A stretch of 64,000 nucleotides of DNA from an uncultured Nocardiaceae bacterium (GTDB lineage Bacteria > Actinomycetota > Actinomycetes > Mycobacteriales > Mycobacteriaceae), in the NCBI GenBank assembly GCA_936936565.1, contig CAKZIX010000031.1, forward strand, positions 1-64,000, read 5' to 3'. How positions within the stretch are numbered: position 1 is the stretch's first letter; each line of letters opens with the position of its first letter. This document shows positions 36,576-44,306 of the stretch, piece after piece. Under the pieces are notes generated by a model. That model saw only the letters and a program-made list of their open reading frames with translations. It did not search any database and was not told the origin of the DNA. The position numbers and the translations under genes are program-made.

Positions 36576-36985
36576 GCGACAACGGGATTACCGCCACCGA
36601 GCGCCGCACCCGCACCGCGGCGTCACTCCTGGACCACTTGGACCACCTGTCGGCCCGGATTTTGATGGAACGCATGCCGATTCCGCTGCTCAGCCTCGGC
36701 AAAGACAACGTCGTCGTGTACAGCAATCCCGCGTTCGCGGCCATGCTCGGCTACGACGTGGTCACCGGCATGGCTGCCGATGCGCTGTTCGCCAACGCCA
36801 TCGACGAGCCCGGCAAGGTGATCGCACTGCGGCACAGCGACGGCTCGGTGGTGCGCGCCATCGTCAGCGGATCGCTGCTGCTGCGTGCCGACGATCCGCT
36901 GAATCTGGTTGCGTTCCACGATGTTACGGACCAGCTGTGGGCGCACAACGACGCCGGCGGGGATCCGTTCCGGTTCGGAAACTAA
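36572..36985 (+). CDS. PAS domain protein
   Basis: A 137-residue single-domain sensor. After a helical lead (SLLDHLDHLSARILMERM) the PAS fold is seen in IPLLSLGKDNVVVYSNPAFA, MLGYDVVTGMAADALF and SLLLRADDPLNLVAFHDVTD. No output domain is attached, so it would act by binding a partner. ATG at 36572 overlaps the stop of the upstream mini-ORF; an in-frame ATG at 36542 is an alternative. A CRP-type site lies about 160 bp upstream. Confidence 0.8.
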   Translation: MSDNGITATERRTRTAASLLDHLDHLSARILMERMPIPLLSLGKDNVVVYSNPAFAAMLGYDVVTGMAADALFANAIDEPGKVIALRHSDGSVVRAIVSGSLLLRADDPLNLVAFHDVTDQLWAHNDAGGDPFRFGN

Positions 36986-37085
36986 GCGCGCGACCCGACG
37001 GTCGGCTTCGGGTACCGCGCTGCGAAGCGGACGATTCGGCCGAGCGGCCGGAGCCGTATTCGCACGTCACTTGCCTGCACCCTCG

Positions 37086-37107
37086 ACAGTCCGTTTGGAC
37101 GGACTGT
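37086..37107. promoter_or_regulatory. operator palindrome before the enoyl-CoA hydratase gene
   Basis: Arms ACAGTCCGT (37086-37094) and ACGGACTGT (37099-37107) are perfect complements around TTGG. It lies 36 bp before the start codon. The TetR encoded at 38755-39360 beyond the two-gene operon is the natural candidate binder. Confidence 0.7.
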
Positions 37108-37142
37108 AGTGTCCGCACGTGTCGCCGAGGGAAAGTAGCGCC

Positions 37143-37913
37143 ATGACACCGACCACCGTGCTCGTCGAGCGAGACGGGCCCGTCACCACCGTGACCATCA
37201 ACCGCCCCGAGGTCCGCAACGCCGTGGACGGGGCCACCGCGGCCGCATTGGCCGCCGCCTTCCGCGACTTCGATGCCGACCCCGAGGCCGCCGTCGCGAT
37301 CTTGCGCGGTGCGGGCGGAACCTTTTGCGCGGGAGCCGATCTCAAAGCCGTGGGCACCGAGCGCGGCAACCGGCTCGACCCCGACGGCGACGGCCCGATG
37401 GGTCCCACCCGCATGCGGCTGTCGAAACCGGTGATCGCCGCGATCGACGGCCACGCCGTGGCGGGCGGCCTGGAACTGGCCATGTGGGCGGACCTGCGGG
37501 TGGCCGACCCGGGCGCCATTCTCGGGGTCTTCTGCCGGCGGTGGGGAGTGCCGCTGATCGATGGTGGCACGGTCCGGCTGCCCCGGCTGATCGGCACCAG
37601 CCACGCCATGGACCTGATCCTGACCGGGCGCCCCGTCACCGCCGACGAGGCGCACCGCATGGGGTTGGTCAACCGGATCGCGCCCGCCGGCCAGGCGTAC
37701 GCCGCCGCGGTGGAGCTCGCCCGGCAGCTCAGCGCATTCCCGCAGACCTGCATGCGCCAGGACCGGCTGTCCCTGCTCGAACAGGACGGCTACTCCGAAA
37801 CCGACGCGCTCGCAAACGAATTCAGCCACGGCATGACGTCCGTGCAGACCGACACGCTGGCCGGAGCGGCCCGTTTCGCCGGCGGCGCCGGACGGCACGG
37901 CAGCTTCGCCTAG
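37143..37913 (+). CDS. enoyl-CoA hydratase/isomerase family protein
   Basis: A 256-residue crotonase. The oxyanion-hole segments are GGTFCAGADLKAV and AIDGHAVAGGLELAMWADLR. In the second catalytic region the usual Glu-rich segment reads FCRRWGVPLIDGG, seen in actinobacterial hydratases annotated as EchA-like. It is the first gene of an operon with the SDR 15 bp downstream, so a beta-oxidation-like or acyl-CoA pathway is likely. ATG at 37143 is used. The substrate is not known. A palindromic operator precedes it. Confidence 0.88.
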   Translation: MTPTTVLVERDGPVTTVTINRPEVRNAVDGATAAALAAAFRDFDADPEAAVAILRGAGGTFCAGADLKAVGTERGNRLDPDGDGPMGPTRMRLSKPVIAAIDGHAVAGGLELAMWADLRVADPGAILGVFCRRWGVPLIDGGTVRLPRLIGTSHAMDLILTGRPVTADEAHRMGLVNRIAPAGQAYAAAVELARQLSAFPQTCMRQDRLSLLEQDGYSETDALANEFSHGMTSVQTDTLAGAARFAGGAGRHGSFA

Positions 37914-37928
37914 AAAGGGGCACCATTC

Positions 37929-38753
37929 ATGACCACACTGCAGGCAAAGACCGCGATCGTCAGCGGGTCCGGACGCGGCATCGGCGCGGCCATCGCACGC
38001 AAGCTCGCCGCGCACGGCGCGAACGTCGTCGTCAACGACCTCGACCCGGAGGCGGCCAAGGAAGTTGCCGACGAGATCACCGCCGCGGGCGGCAACGCCA
38101 CGGTGTGCGCGGGCAGCGTGACCGAAGACGGGTTCGCGCAACGGTTCGTCGACACCGCCGTCGACACCTTCGGCGGACTCGACATCATCGTCAACAATGC
38201 CGGGTACACCTGGGACACCGTCGTACAGAAGATGACCGACGAGCACTGGGACGCCATCCTCGACGTGCACCTCAAGGCGCCGTTCCAAATCTTGCGCGCC
38301 GCGCAACCGGTGATCAGCGCCGCCGCCAAGCGAGAACGCGAGGCCGGCACCCCCGTCACCCGCAAGGTCGTCAACATCTCCTCCCTCGCCGGCCTGTACG
38401 GCAATGCGGGACAAGCGAATTACTCATCCGGCAAGGCCGGCATCCTCGGCCTCACCAAGGCCGTCGCCAAGGAATGGGGCCGCTACCGCGTCACCGTCAA
38501 CGCCGTCGCCTTCGGCATCATCGAAACCCGGCTCACTGCCGCCGCCACCGACGAGCAGACCGTCGACATCGACGGCCGCACCATCAAGGTCGGCGTGAAC
38601 CCGATGATCCTGCAGGCCGCCCAGCACATCGCACCGCTGGGCCGGATCGGCACCCCCGAGGACGCGGCAGGGGCGGTGTACCTGCTGTGCCTGCCCGAAT
38701 CCGACTACATCACCGGCGAAGTGCTGGCCTGCAGCGGCGGATTGGTCGGCTGA
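37929..38753 (+). CDS. short-chain dehydrogenase/reductase (FabG/HSD-like)
   Basis: A 274-residue NAD(P)-dependent oxidoreductase. The cofactor motif GSGRGIGAA opens it; NNAG and the catalytic Ser-Tyr-Lys are in VVNISSLAGL and ANYSSGKAGI. The C-terminal segment PEDAAGAVYLLCLPESDYIT is family-typical. With the preceding hydratase it could carry out consecutive steps on an acyl-CoA (hydration, then oxidation of the 3-hydroxy group). It ends one base from the converging TetR stop. Confidence 0.9.
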   Translation: MTTLQAKTAIVSGSGRGIGAAIARKLAAHGANVVVNDLDPEAAKEVADEITAAGGNATVCAGSVTEDGFAQRFVDTAVDTFGGLDIIVNNAGYTWDTVVQKMTDEHWDAILDVHLKAPFQILRAAQPVISAAAKREREAGTPVTRKVVNISSLAGLYGNAGQANYSSGKAGILGLTKAVAKEWGRYRVTVNAVAFGIIETRLTAAATDEQTVDIDGRTIKVGVNPMILQAAQHIAPLGRIGTPEDAAGAVYLLCLPESDYITGEVLACSGGLVG

Positions 38754-38754
38754 G

Positions 38755-39360
38755 CTACCCGGCCGCCTGGCACAAGTCGGGGAACACCGACTGCCAGGCG
38801 GCCAGCACCCGCTGCTCCCTGGCCTCGCCTGCCCGCAGCAAGCTCGTCATCGCCAGCCCGCGCAACAGCTCCAGCAGCGACTCGAACGCCACCGGAAAGC
38901 CCGGCAGCTGCGCGTATTCCGGCCCGAACAGCTCGGCGCCTACCTGGCGCAGCACCTGGCCCGCCTCGCGCTCGTAGGGGCCGAGCACCTCCCGCAGTCC
39001 GGGGTCCGTGCGCGCCGCCATCCACAATTCGTGCCCGGCCAGAAACTCCGGCCCGGACATCGCCTGCCGCAACACCGATACCGCGAACGCGACCCGGTCG
39101 GCGCCCGCCGGTGCGTGCGTCGCCGCGGTGCGCATCCGCGCCACCTGCCGCTGCGCGACCTGTCGGATCGCGGCCACGAACAGATCCGATTTGCTCGGAA
39201 AGTGATGCAGCAGTGCGCCTCTGGACACGTCCGCGCGCGACTGCACCCGCTGCGTTGTGGTGCCCGCGAAGCCGAACTCGACCAGACAGTCGACGGTGGC
39301 CGTCACCAGGCGCTGACGCATCTGCTCCGGCGCGATCCGCCGTCCTTCGTCCCGCCGCAT
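38755..39360 (-). CDS. TetR family regulator
   Basis: A 201-residue repressor with helix-turn-helix TTTQRVQSRADVSRGALLHHF followed by PSKSDLFVAAI. The C-terminal domain resembles TetR proteins of acyl-CoA metabolism loci (LLELLRGLAMTSLLRAG). It converges with the hydratase/SDR operon and probably represses it through the palindrome at 37086. ATG at 39360 is used; a later Met (MRQRLV) is possible. Confidence 0.85.
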   Translation of the reverse strand: MRRDEGRRIAPEQMRQRLVTATVDCLVEFGFAGTTTQRVQSRADVSRGALLHHFPSKSDLFVAAIRQVAQRQVARMRTAATHAPAGADRVAFAVSVLRQAMSGPEFLAGHELWMAARTDPGLREVLGPYEREAGQVLRQVGAELFGPEYAQLPGFPVAFESLLELLRGLAMTSLLRAGEAREQRVLAAWQSVFPDLCQAAG

Positions 39361-39463
39361 CAGGTCACCCTAGCGGCTGTCGCGTCGGGCACAGTCCGTC
39401 ACAACTGCCGGTGCGGCCGGTGTCTGAAGATCCGACACCCCGTCGCCAACCCAGGAGTGCACC

Positions 39464-40327
39464 ATGCCAATCCGAGTGCTGGCCGCCGGCCTCGCCGCCC
39501 TCGCGCTGCTCTTCGGCGCACCGACCGCAAACGCCGACAGCTTTGTCGACACCGACCTGGCCCGCTTCCACTACACCGTGTCCGGTCAGGGATCGCCCGT
39601 CGTGCTCATCGCCGGCGGCGGACTGTGGCATTACTCGTGGCGCGAGGTGATCCCCGCGCTCGCCCGCAACCACACCGTGTATGCCGTGGATCTGCCCGGC
39701 CAGGGCTACACCGATCTGCGCCGCCCCGGATTCGCCTACGACCTGCCCGCGATGTCCACCGCCATCGGCAGCTTCTTCGATGCTGTCGGGCTGAAAAGCG
39801 CTGCGGTAGTTGGGCACTCGTGGGGTGGCGCGTTCAGCCTGCACTTCGCCCAGCAGCATCCCGAGCGCGTCGAGCGGCTCGTCCTGCTCGACTCCCCCGG
39901 CCTGAATGCCGAAAAGGCACCGTCCACCCCGATGTTCACGACGCCGCTGGTCGGCGAAGTCGTCACCCGGTTCACAACCCGCGAACTCTTCACCGAGAGC
40001 ATCCGCAGCACGTTCTACAACAAGCAGCTCGTCACCCCCGCAATGATCGACCAGCTGTGGCCGCCGTACTCGCGCAACCGCGACGCGTTCCTCGCGCAGT
40101 GGCGCAACCTCGACTTCCGGGTCACCGACGCCGGGCTCGGTGCCGTGCGCGCGCCCACACTCGTCGTCTGGGGCGGCAACGACGAATGGCTGCCCGCCTC
40201 GCAGGCCGAGCGCCTCGCCGCGCGCATCCCTGACGCCCGGGCGACGGTGCTGCCCGGGTGCGGACACACGGTCCACGAGGACTGCCCGGGCGCGACGATC
40301 CCGCTGCTGCAGCAGTTTCTGCGCTGA
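39464..40327 (+). CDS. secreted alpha/beta hydrolase
   Basis: A 287-residue hydrolase with signal peptide MPIRVLAAGLAALALLFGAP and a cleavage site after ANA. The nucleophile elbow is GHSWGG (Ser119), the oxyanion region is GGGLWH, the acid is in VVWGGNDEW and the His in GCGHTVHED. The form is that of small-molecule esterases or epoxide/haloalkane-type hydrolases. It is the last chromosomal gene before attL, 53 bp away. The substrate is unknown. Confidence 0.88.
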   Translation: MPIRVLAAGLAALALLFGAPTANADSFVDTDLARFHYTVSGQGSPVVLIAGGGLWHYSWREVIPALARNHTVYAVDLPGQGYTDLRRPGFAYDLPAMSTAIGSFFDAVGLKSAAVVGHSWGGAFSLHFAQQHPERVERLVLLDSPGLNAEKAPSTPMFTTPLVGEVVTRFTTRELFTESIRSTFYNKQLVTPAMIDQLWPPYSRNRDAFLAQWRNLDFRVTDAGLGAVRAPTLVVWGGNDEWLPASQAERLAARIPDARATVLPGCGHTVHEDCPGATIPLLQQFLR

Positions 40328-40378
40328 AAGTACGGAGTTTGATCTAGAAACGACGCCCGACAAGGTCACCGAAAAGCG

Positions 40379-40403
40379 GAAACCCCCTCGTCAGAGGGGG
40401 TTT
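40379..40403. terminator. terminator copy in attL
   Basis: AACCCCCTC, loop, GAGGGGGTTTTC: the duplicate of the tRNA-Arg terminator found at 58577-58602. In this copy it stands after the alpha/beta hydrolase gene, which it may terminate. Confidence 0.8.
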
Positions 40404-40444
40404 TCTTGGTGCGCCCGAAGGGATTCGAACCCCTAACCTCTTGA
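40380..40444. other. attL, left copy of the 65-bp att core
   Basis: A 65-bp sequence identical to 58578-58642. It contains the tRNA terminator and the 3' part of tRNA-Arg up to the anticodon stem (reverse strand); after 40444 the match stops abruptly at CCTCTTGA. The tRNA gene is not restored here, so the functional gene is at the right end. Confidence 0.93.
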
Positions 40445-40573
40445 ACTAGTTCGGTGCGTATGACGCCGTACGTCATCGTCCGCTTATGCGCTCTAAAAGT
40501 GGCTTCTACCTGGCCTTTTCGGTGGCTCGAGTGTATGGCGCCATCCGGCCATGTACAGCGTCGTTCCCGACGA

Positions 40574-40594
40574 ATTCGTTGAGTAAGTGTTGGG
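40574..40594 (+). promoter_or_regulatory. candidate integrase arm site, left
   Basis: TTCGTTGAGTAAGTGTTGGGC matches TTCGTTGAGTATACGTTGAGC at 58515-58535 at 17 of 21 positions, in the same orientation. Each lies just inside an att core. Shared short sites near both ends of a tyrosine-recombinase element are expected for arm binding by Int or Xis. Confidence 0.5.
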
Positions 40595-40686
40595 CTGTAT
40601 CGTAGGGAGCCGTGGGGCGACTGCCCAGATGTCATCGAAGCAACCCCGTCCGATTCAAACCTCTACGACGCTTCAGATTTGCGTCA

Positions 40687-40735
40687 GGATTGGATCGGGA
40701 TTGGATCGGGACTTGCTCGGGATTGGTTCAGGACT
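40687..40735 (+). repeat. iteron-like GGGATTGG repeats
   Basis: GGATTGGATC occurs twice 12 bp apart, then GGGACTTGCTC and GGGATTGGTTC follow, and the inverted form GAATCCGATCC comes shortly after (40738-40748). Such clustered repeats are typical protein-binding sites at replication or transfer origins. Function inferred only. Confidence 0.5.
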
Positions 40736-40772
40736 GAGAATCCGATCCACTTTGTCATTTTTGGGTCCCGAC

Positions 40773-40880
40773 CTGCTTGTTTGTTTGCTTGCTTGGCTCC
40801 TCCCGCTCCCTACTCCCTCTCAAAAGAGAACAAGAGGGAGTAGGGAGCGGGAGGAGCCAAGCAAGCAAACAAACAAGCAG
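40773..40880. repeat. perfect 48-bp-arm inverted repeat (hairpin)
   Basis: The left arm 40773-40820 (starting CTGCTTGTTTGTTTGCTTGC) is the exact reverse complement of the right arm 40833-40880, with a 12-base loop CAAAAGAGAACA. Arms are pyrimidine-rich on the left and purine-rich on the right. No mismatch was seen. A purine-rich tract continues to about 40960. It could be an origin, a transfer or packaging signal, a structured RNA, or an assembly/fold-back artefact. Confidence 0.9.
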
Positions 40881-41554
40881 AGAAGGGCAAGTCAAGTCAG
40901 GAAAGAGAGAGAGAAGAAGAAACAGGAAGTAGGGGGAAAGAAGGGGCAGGAAGGTCACCTTGGGAGCCGAGACCGGCGCGACTGTTCGGAGTGTCGAGTC
41001 GGCCCCAAGGGGCCTTTGTCGCCACACCGAACAGCACGCCTAGTTTTCGAGCCCGCGTGGACCGGTCAGGCCATCGATGGCAGTCCAGGGCCGCGGCGGC
41101 TACGCCGCCGTACGGCGCGCAAACCGCACCGTTCGAGCTGGAAACGTCGCCACCGAAACCTCGCGTCTACCGAAGCCTGGACGAGGAGGGTGGGCACCAC
41201 GGCGACGTCGGCGCGCGACAGACGGCGCACGACGGCGTCGGACGCATCGCGTTCGGTCGCCGGCGGCCTGTGGCGGTTCCGTACCACGCCAGCAGCTGCC
41301 GGACCTCGCATTGTGTGGGCGTCAGCGACTCTGTCCGGTCGCCGATTTCGTTGCCGCCGTCGTATTGAGTAGACACGTCCTGTATGACGCAGTTAACAGC
41401 CTGGTCGGTTCCATCATCTTGCGAATCGCCTAGCTACCTTGGAAGTTGGCAGCGAGCTCGATAATCGAATCAATGCTCGATGTAGAGCGGAACGCTCGGC
41501 TCTGGCGCATTCCTTCGGCCATCGCTGGATTTCTAATCAAAACTGATTGCCGTT

Positions 41555-41830
41555 CTAAAACTCAGAAACGATCCGAGTCACGGCGTCACGAAGCCAGTCT
41601 GCGTCGACTTCGCTTGGTTTCGCGACTGTTGCATTGATCGGACCGGAGGCCATGATGTGTATCTGTTCGGCGTCTGCAATGTTGAATGCGTCGCGAATTT
41701 CAGCTGCCAGAGAACGGCGAACTCGGTCGAAGTCGGGTGATACTTCGAATCGCTCCGCAGCAGCGTTGATTTCCGCGCGAAGGTTGATGTCCGTCCCGTG
41801 CCAGTTTCTGATGTGTCCCACAAGTTTCAA
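41555..41830 (-). CDS. hypothetical protein of the element
   Basis: A 91-residue protein starting near TTG 41830 or GTG 41821 and ending AVTRIVSEF. It has an alpha/beta character (FEVSPDFDRVRRSLAAEIRD, AEQIHIMASGPINATV) but no motif I can name. Clear ribosome site is lacking, so start and even coding status are less sure than for neighbours. It lies downstream of the XRE-led leftward operon, beyond a hairpin, so it is transcribed separately or by readthrough. Confidence 0.5.
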   Translation of the reverse strand: MKLVGHIRNWHGTDINLRAEINAAAERFEVSPDFDRVRRSLAAEIRDAFNIADAEQIHIMASGPINATVAKPSEVDADWLRDAVTRIVSEF

Positions 41831-41958
41831 TCTTCACACACCGTCGAGCGGAAACGCGCAACCCGAAGGCTTCGGTGTAGGCCAGCCGGGGCGTGGGTCG
41901 TCGATCGCGGCATGCAGACAGTGCAGCCGGACGCTGCCAGAACCTAGAACGATAAGCT

Positions 41959-41994
41959 GAGGCCCCTCACCGACTCAGTCGGATAAGGGGCCTC
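41959..41994. terminator. hairpin after the leftward operon
   Basis: Outer arms GAGGCCCCT and AGGGGCCTC with an inner CCGACT/AGTCGG pairing lie 47 bp past the stop at 42042. The downstream tail on the minus strand is AGCTTATCG. A terminator for the XRE operon is likely. Confidence 0.65.
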
Positions 41995-42041
41995 TGACAG
42001 TCGATTTTCGCTGTCTATTGCCAGGCAACTGGCGCGCGTCT

Positions 42042-42308
42042 CTAGTCGTGCAGCGTATTTGCGAGCTCCGCTTGGTTCACCATGTCGAGTAGGTGCAGCA
42101 TCCGCCATTCTGCCCAATTGGCTTCGTCGTCGCGAGCGCCGCGCGCAATGCCGTCGCTGCGCCACCCACATGTGCACGACGATCGATAACCGCTAGCGTC
42201 GGGATCGAAGCCCATGGTCTCGTTACCGTCGGACTGAACCGAGACGATCTGGAACTTGTGTGCAGCGTTGACTTCCTCTGCATATGGCCCGCGGTACCGG
42301 CGTCCCAT
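42042..42308 (-). CDS. hypothetical small protein with CTC motif
   Basis: An 88-residue protein starting MGRRYRGPYAEEVNAAHKFQ, with the core SSCTCGWRSDGIARGARDDE and a helical C-terminus WAEWRMLHLLDMVNQAELAN. GGAGG lies nine bases before the ATG. It follows the XRE-TPR gene by 19 bp and is probably co-transcribed. The SCTCGW segment resembles small zinc-binding-like accessory proteins of actinobacterial plasmids, but no function is known. Confidence 0.7.
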   Translation of the reverse strand: MGRRYRGPYAEEVNAAHKFQIVSVQSDGNETMGFDPDASGYRSSCTCGWRSDGIARGARDDEANWAEWRMLHLLDMVNQAELANTLHD

Positions 42309-42327
42309 CGCGAAACCTCCGTCAGAT

Positions 42328-43542
42328 CTAGAGTTCGGCTATACCCATTCTTGCAGCAAGGCCCGTTGCAGCCTCGCCGGGCGTGCGTGACCGAAGCGCT
42401 CGCCGAACAACCTCGCGGGCAATGGCATGATGTCTGACCTGCTCAGCGCCGTAGGCCTCTGCATCGAGCAGTACGTCTAGAGCGTCCTCCATCCGGCCGA
42501 GGCCGGACAGTGCCCGAGCAGTCTCGAGCGCGTGCCGACCGCGGCGCTCAGCTGGAAGATTCGACGTGTCGAGACCCAGCCCGATGTCTGTGGCCAGCTG
42601 CAGGTTGCCCGTTTCGGCCGCAGCCACGGTGCGGTGGATCGCGACGTTAGTCGGTCCGAACGCCGTCCAGGCGTAGTTTCGATCGCCGCCGAGCTGGCGG
42701 GCGACCCGATCGGCTTGCGCCAAAAATGAATCGGCCTGCTCTCGGTTGCCGGATTGAGCTGCCGCGCGGGATCCGATGAGAAACAGCATGCCGTAGACAC
42801 TCAGCTCGACGCCGCCGGCATCGGTGTCGGTCAACGGTTGCTCCAGCTCGGATACAGCCCGCTCGATCACGGATACCGCCTGCTCGTACTCGCCAAGGCT
42901 GCCCAATGCGTAGGCGAAGATCCGGTAGAGCGCAGCCAAACTGGCTGGTGCGCCGGATAGCTGGGCAAATTCAAGTCCGCGAGAAGCGGCGAGCATCGCG
43001 AGGTCGGTTTCGCCAAGCTTCGGCAGGTACACCGCAGCGAGTTGGTGGACGCTTGCGGCTTGGCGCTGAGCGCGCCGCTGCGCCTCGCCGTCAAGGCTTC
43101 GCGCGGCGACAGCCGTGGACGTGATGAGGTCAGGCAGCGAGTTCGTCAACCGGTGGTAATCGCTTGCTTGCCAATCGGTCCATGCGTGCTTGATTCGAGT
43201 GCGTAGACCGTCGAGGTCGATAGCGGCGGCCTCACGCGCTTCTGGCAGAAATGCGCTGGTCAGAGCAGAACGAACGCGTGGAACCGACGCTCGCTCGTTG
43301 TGCGACTTCCACTGGAGCATCGTGGGGTACCCGATGAGGTCAGCCACTGTGACATCGAGTGCGTCGGCGAGATCCCGGATCACCGACAGGCGATCGAGTT
43401 CGCGTCGCTCGCTCTCGATGAATCGCAGCCAGACTTCCGTTTTGCCGACAAGTTCAGCTAGCGCCGCCTGCGTCAGGCCGCGCTTCTTGCGATAGAACGC
43501 GACTCGTTGATTGATCGTGAGTTCATCCCCTGCGCCTCTCAT
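42328..43542 (-). CDS. XRE family regulator with TPR-like C-terminus
   Basis: A 404-residue protein. The N-terminal XRE helix-turn-helix is INQRVAFYRKKRGLTQAALA, then ELVGKTEVWLRFIESERREL. The remainder is a chain of helix pairs (for example LAALYRIFAYALGSLGEYEQ, then AVSVIERAVS) typical of TPR domains that bind peptides or partner proteins. ATG at 43542 gives MRGAGDELTINQRV. No strong ribosome site is visible, so translation may be leaderless. It is divergent from the rightward gene block and is the likely master regulator of the element. Confidence 0.85.
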   Translation of the reverse strand: MRGAGDELTINQRVAFYRKKRGLTQAALAELVGKTEVWLRFIESERRELDRLSVIRDLADALDVTVADLIGYPTMLQWKSHNERASVPRVRSALTSAFLPEAREAAAIDLDGLRTRIKHAWTDWQASDYHRLTNSLPDLITSTAVAARSLDGEAQRRAQRQAASVHQLAAVYLPKLGETDLAMLAASRGLEFAQLSGAPASLAALYRIFAYALGSLGEYEQAVSVIERAVSELEQPLTDTDAGGVELSVYGMLFLIGSRAAAQSGNREQADSFLAQADRVARQLGGDRNYAWTAFGPTNVAIHRTVAAAETGNLQLATDIGLGLDTSNLPAERRGRHALETARALSGLGRMEDALDVLLDAEAYGAEQVRHHAIAREVVRRALRSRTPGEAATGLAARMGIAEL

Positions 43543-43579
43543 AGATCTACGGTCGCACATCGCACCGACAGGAGCGTGA

Positions 43580-43627
43580 CTCCTTGTAACGGTGCGTCGA
43601 GATTTGCGCAGTAACTCCGTGTAACGG
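43580..43627. promoter_or_regulatory. paired CTCC(T/G)TGTAACGG direct repeats
   Basis: CTCCTTGTAACGG at 43580-43592 and CTCCGTGTAACGG at 43615-43627 lie 35 bp apart between the divergent XRE gene and the rightward operon. Position and repetition suggest binding sites for the XRE protein controlling both promoters. Confidence 0.55.
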
Positions 43628-43695
43628 GAGCGACGGGGATTCGGCGCGAGCCTTCTACCAGGACATTTGCACCTGGCCATGGGGAGGCGAACCAA

Positions 43696-43932
43696 ATGAA
43701 ATCACGAGTCGTTATCGCGGTCGATCCGACCGTTACTGCGGCGATAGGAGCCATCACCGCCGTCTTAGGGACGGCGCTGGTGTCGCTTGTGCTCATGCTG
43801 CTGGTGTCTTCTGGCGCCGGTTCGGGTCCGTCGTCGACATCGACAACGGTTTCGTCGGTGCCGGCCGATCCGTCGTGGCGGCCTGGTGCCTGCGCGCCCT
43901 TTTGCCCGGGCTCAGCTGGGGCGGTGCGCTGA
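43696..43932 (+). CDS. small membrane protein of the element
   Basis: A 78-residue protein with one hydrophobic helix (AAIGAITAVLGTALVSLVLM) after a short N-terminus, then a Ser/Thr-rich tail with two cysteines (PGACAPFCPG). ATG follows GGGGAGG. Its TGA overlaps the WhiB ATG (TGATG), so the two are coupled. First gene of the rightward block. No family recognised. Confidence 0.65.
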   Translation: MKSRVVIAVDPTVTAAIGAITAVLGTALVSLVLMLLVSSGAGSGPSSTSTTVSSVPADPSWRPGACAPFCPGSAGAVR

Positions 43933-44306
43933 TGAGCTGGCATGTGGAGGGGGCGGGCTGGCAGCGGCGGGAGTTGCCGTGCGCGGGTGACCCGGACGAG
44001 TTGTTCTTCCCGCCGGATCGTGTTCCTGATCGAGCTGAGCGGGTTGCGGCAGCGAAGGCTTTGTGCGTCGGATGCCCGGTGCTGGCCACTTGCGCGGGCT
44101 ACGCCCTCGACATCGACGCCACCGACGGTGTCTGGGCGACGGTAGACCTGCGCGGGTTCCACAGGACCGCCGAGCTACGTGCCGGGCGCGCGGAGTTGGC
44201 GCGTATCGCTGGTCGGCCAGCACCGCCGCGGCAGGAACGCCGCGCGATCCGAGTGGTTGTTCCTGGTGGCCGTAGCAACCGGCCCGCACCTGAGGTGGCG
44301 CGGTGA
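43932..44306 (+). CDS. WhiB-like iron-sulfur regulator
   Basis: A 124-residue Wbl protein. Four cysteines (Cys17, Cys45, Cys48, Cys54) in ELPCAGDPDELFF and ALCVGCPVLATCAGYAL form the usual cluster-binding set with C-x2-C-x5-C. The following turn reads GVWATVDLRG instead of the typical GVWGG. The C-terminus is basic (RQERRAIRVV), suited to DNA binding. The upstream in-frame extension overlaps the membrane protein gene, so ATG 43932 is used. Wbl genes on mobile elements often control the host-element relation; the target is unknown. Confidence 0.9.
   Translation: MSWHVEGAGWQRRELPCAGDPDELFFPPDRVPDRAERVAAAKALCVGCPVLATCAGYALDIDATDGVWATVDLRGFHRTAELRAGRAELARIAGRPAPPRQERRAIRVVVPGGRSNRPAPEVAR

Larger units (their letters stand above)
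40445..41554. other. gene-poor left end of the element
   Basis: About 1.1 kb with no convincing gene. Open frames here lack ribosome sites and coding-like composition. It holds, in order, a site TTCGTTGAGTA at 40574 shared with the right end, an iteron-like stretch (40687-40735), a perfect hairpin (40773-40880), a purine-rich tract of about 80 bases (40881-40960), and a small palindrome GGCCCCAAGGGGCC near 41001. A replication, transfer or recombination locus is plausible. Confidence 0.6.

Noticed and set aside
40587..41372. 261-codon open frame across the 48-bp hairpin, and a matching antisense frame
   Set aside because: No ribosome site, a palindromic low-complexity middle that reads open on both strands, and composition unlike neighbouring genes. 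Treated as non-coding.
41634..41960. 108-codon plus-strand frame
   Set aside because: Antisense to the 41555-41830 hypothetical gene and lacking a ribosome site; uncertain, but less supported than the minus frame.
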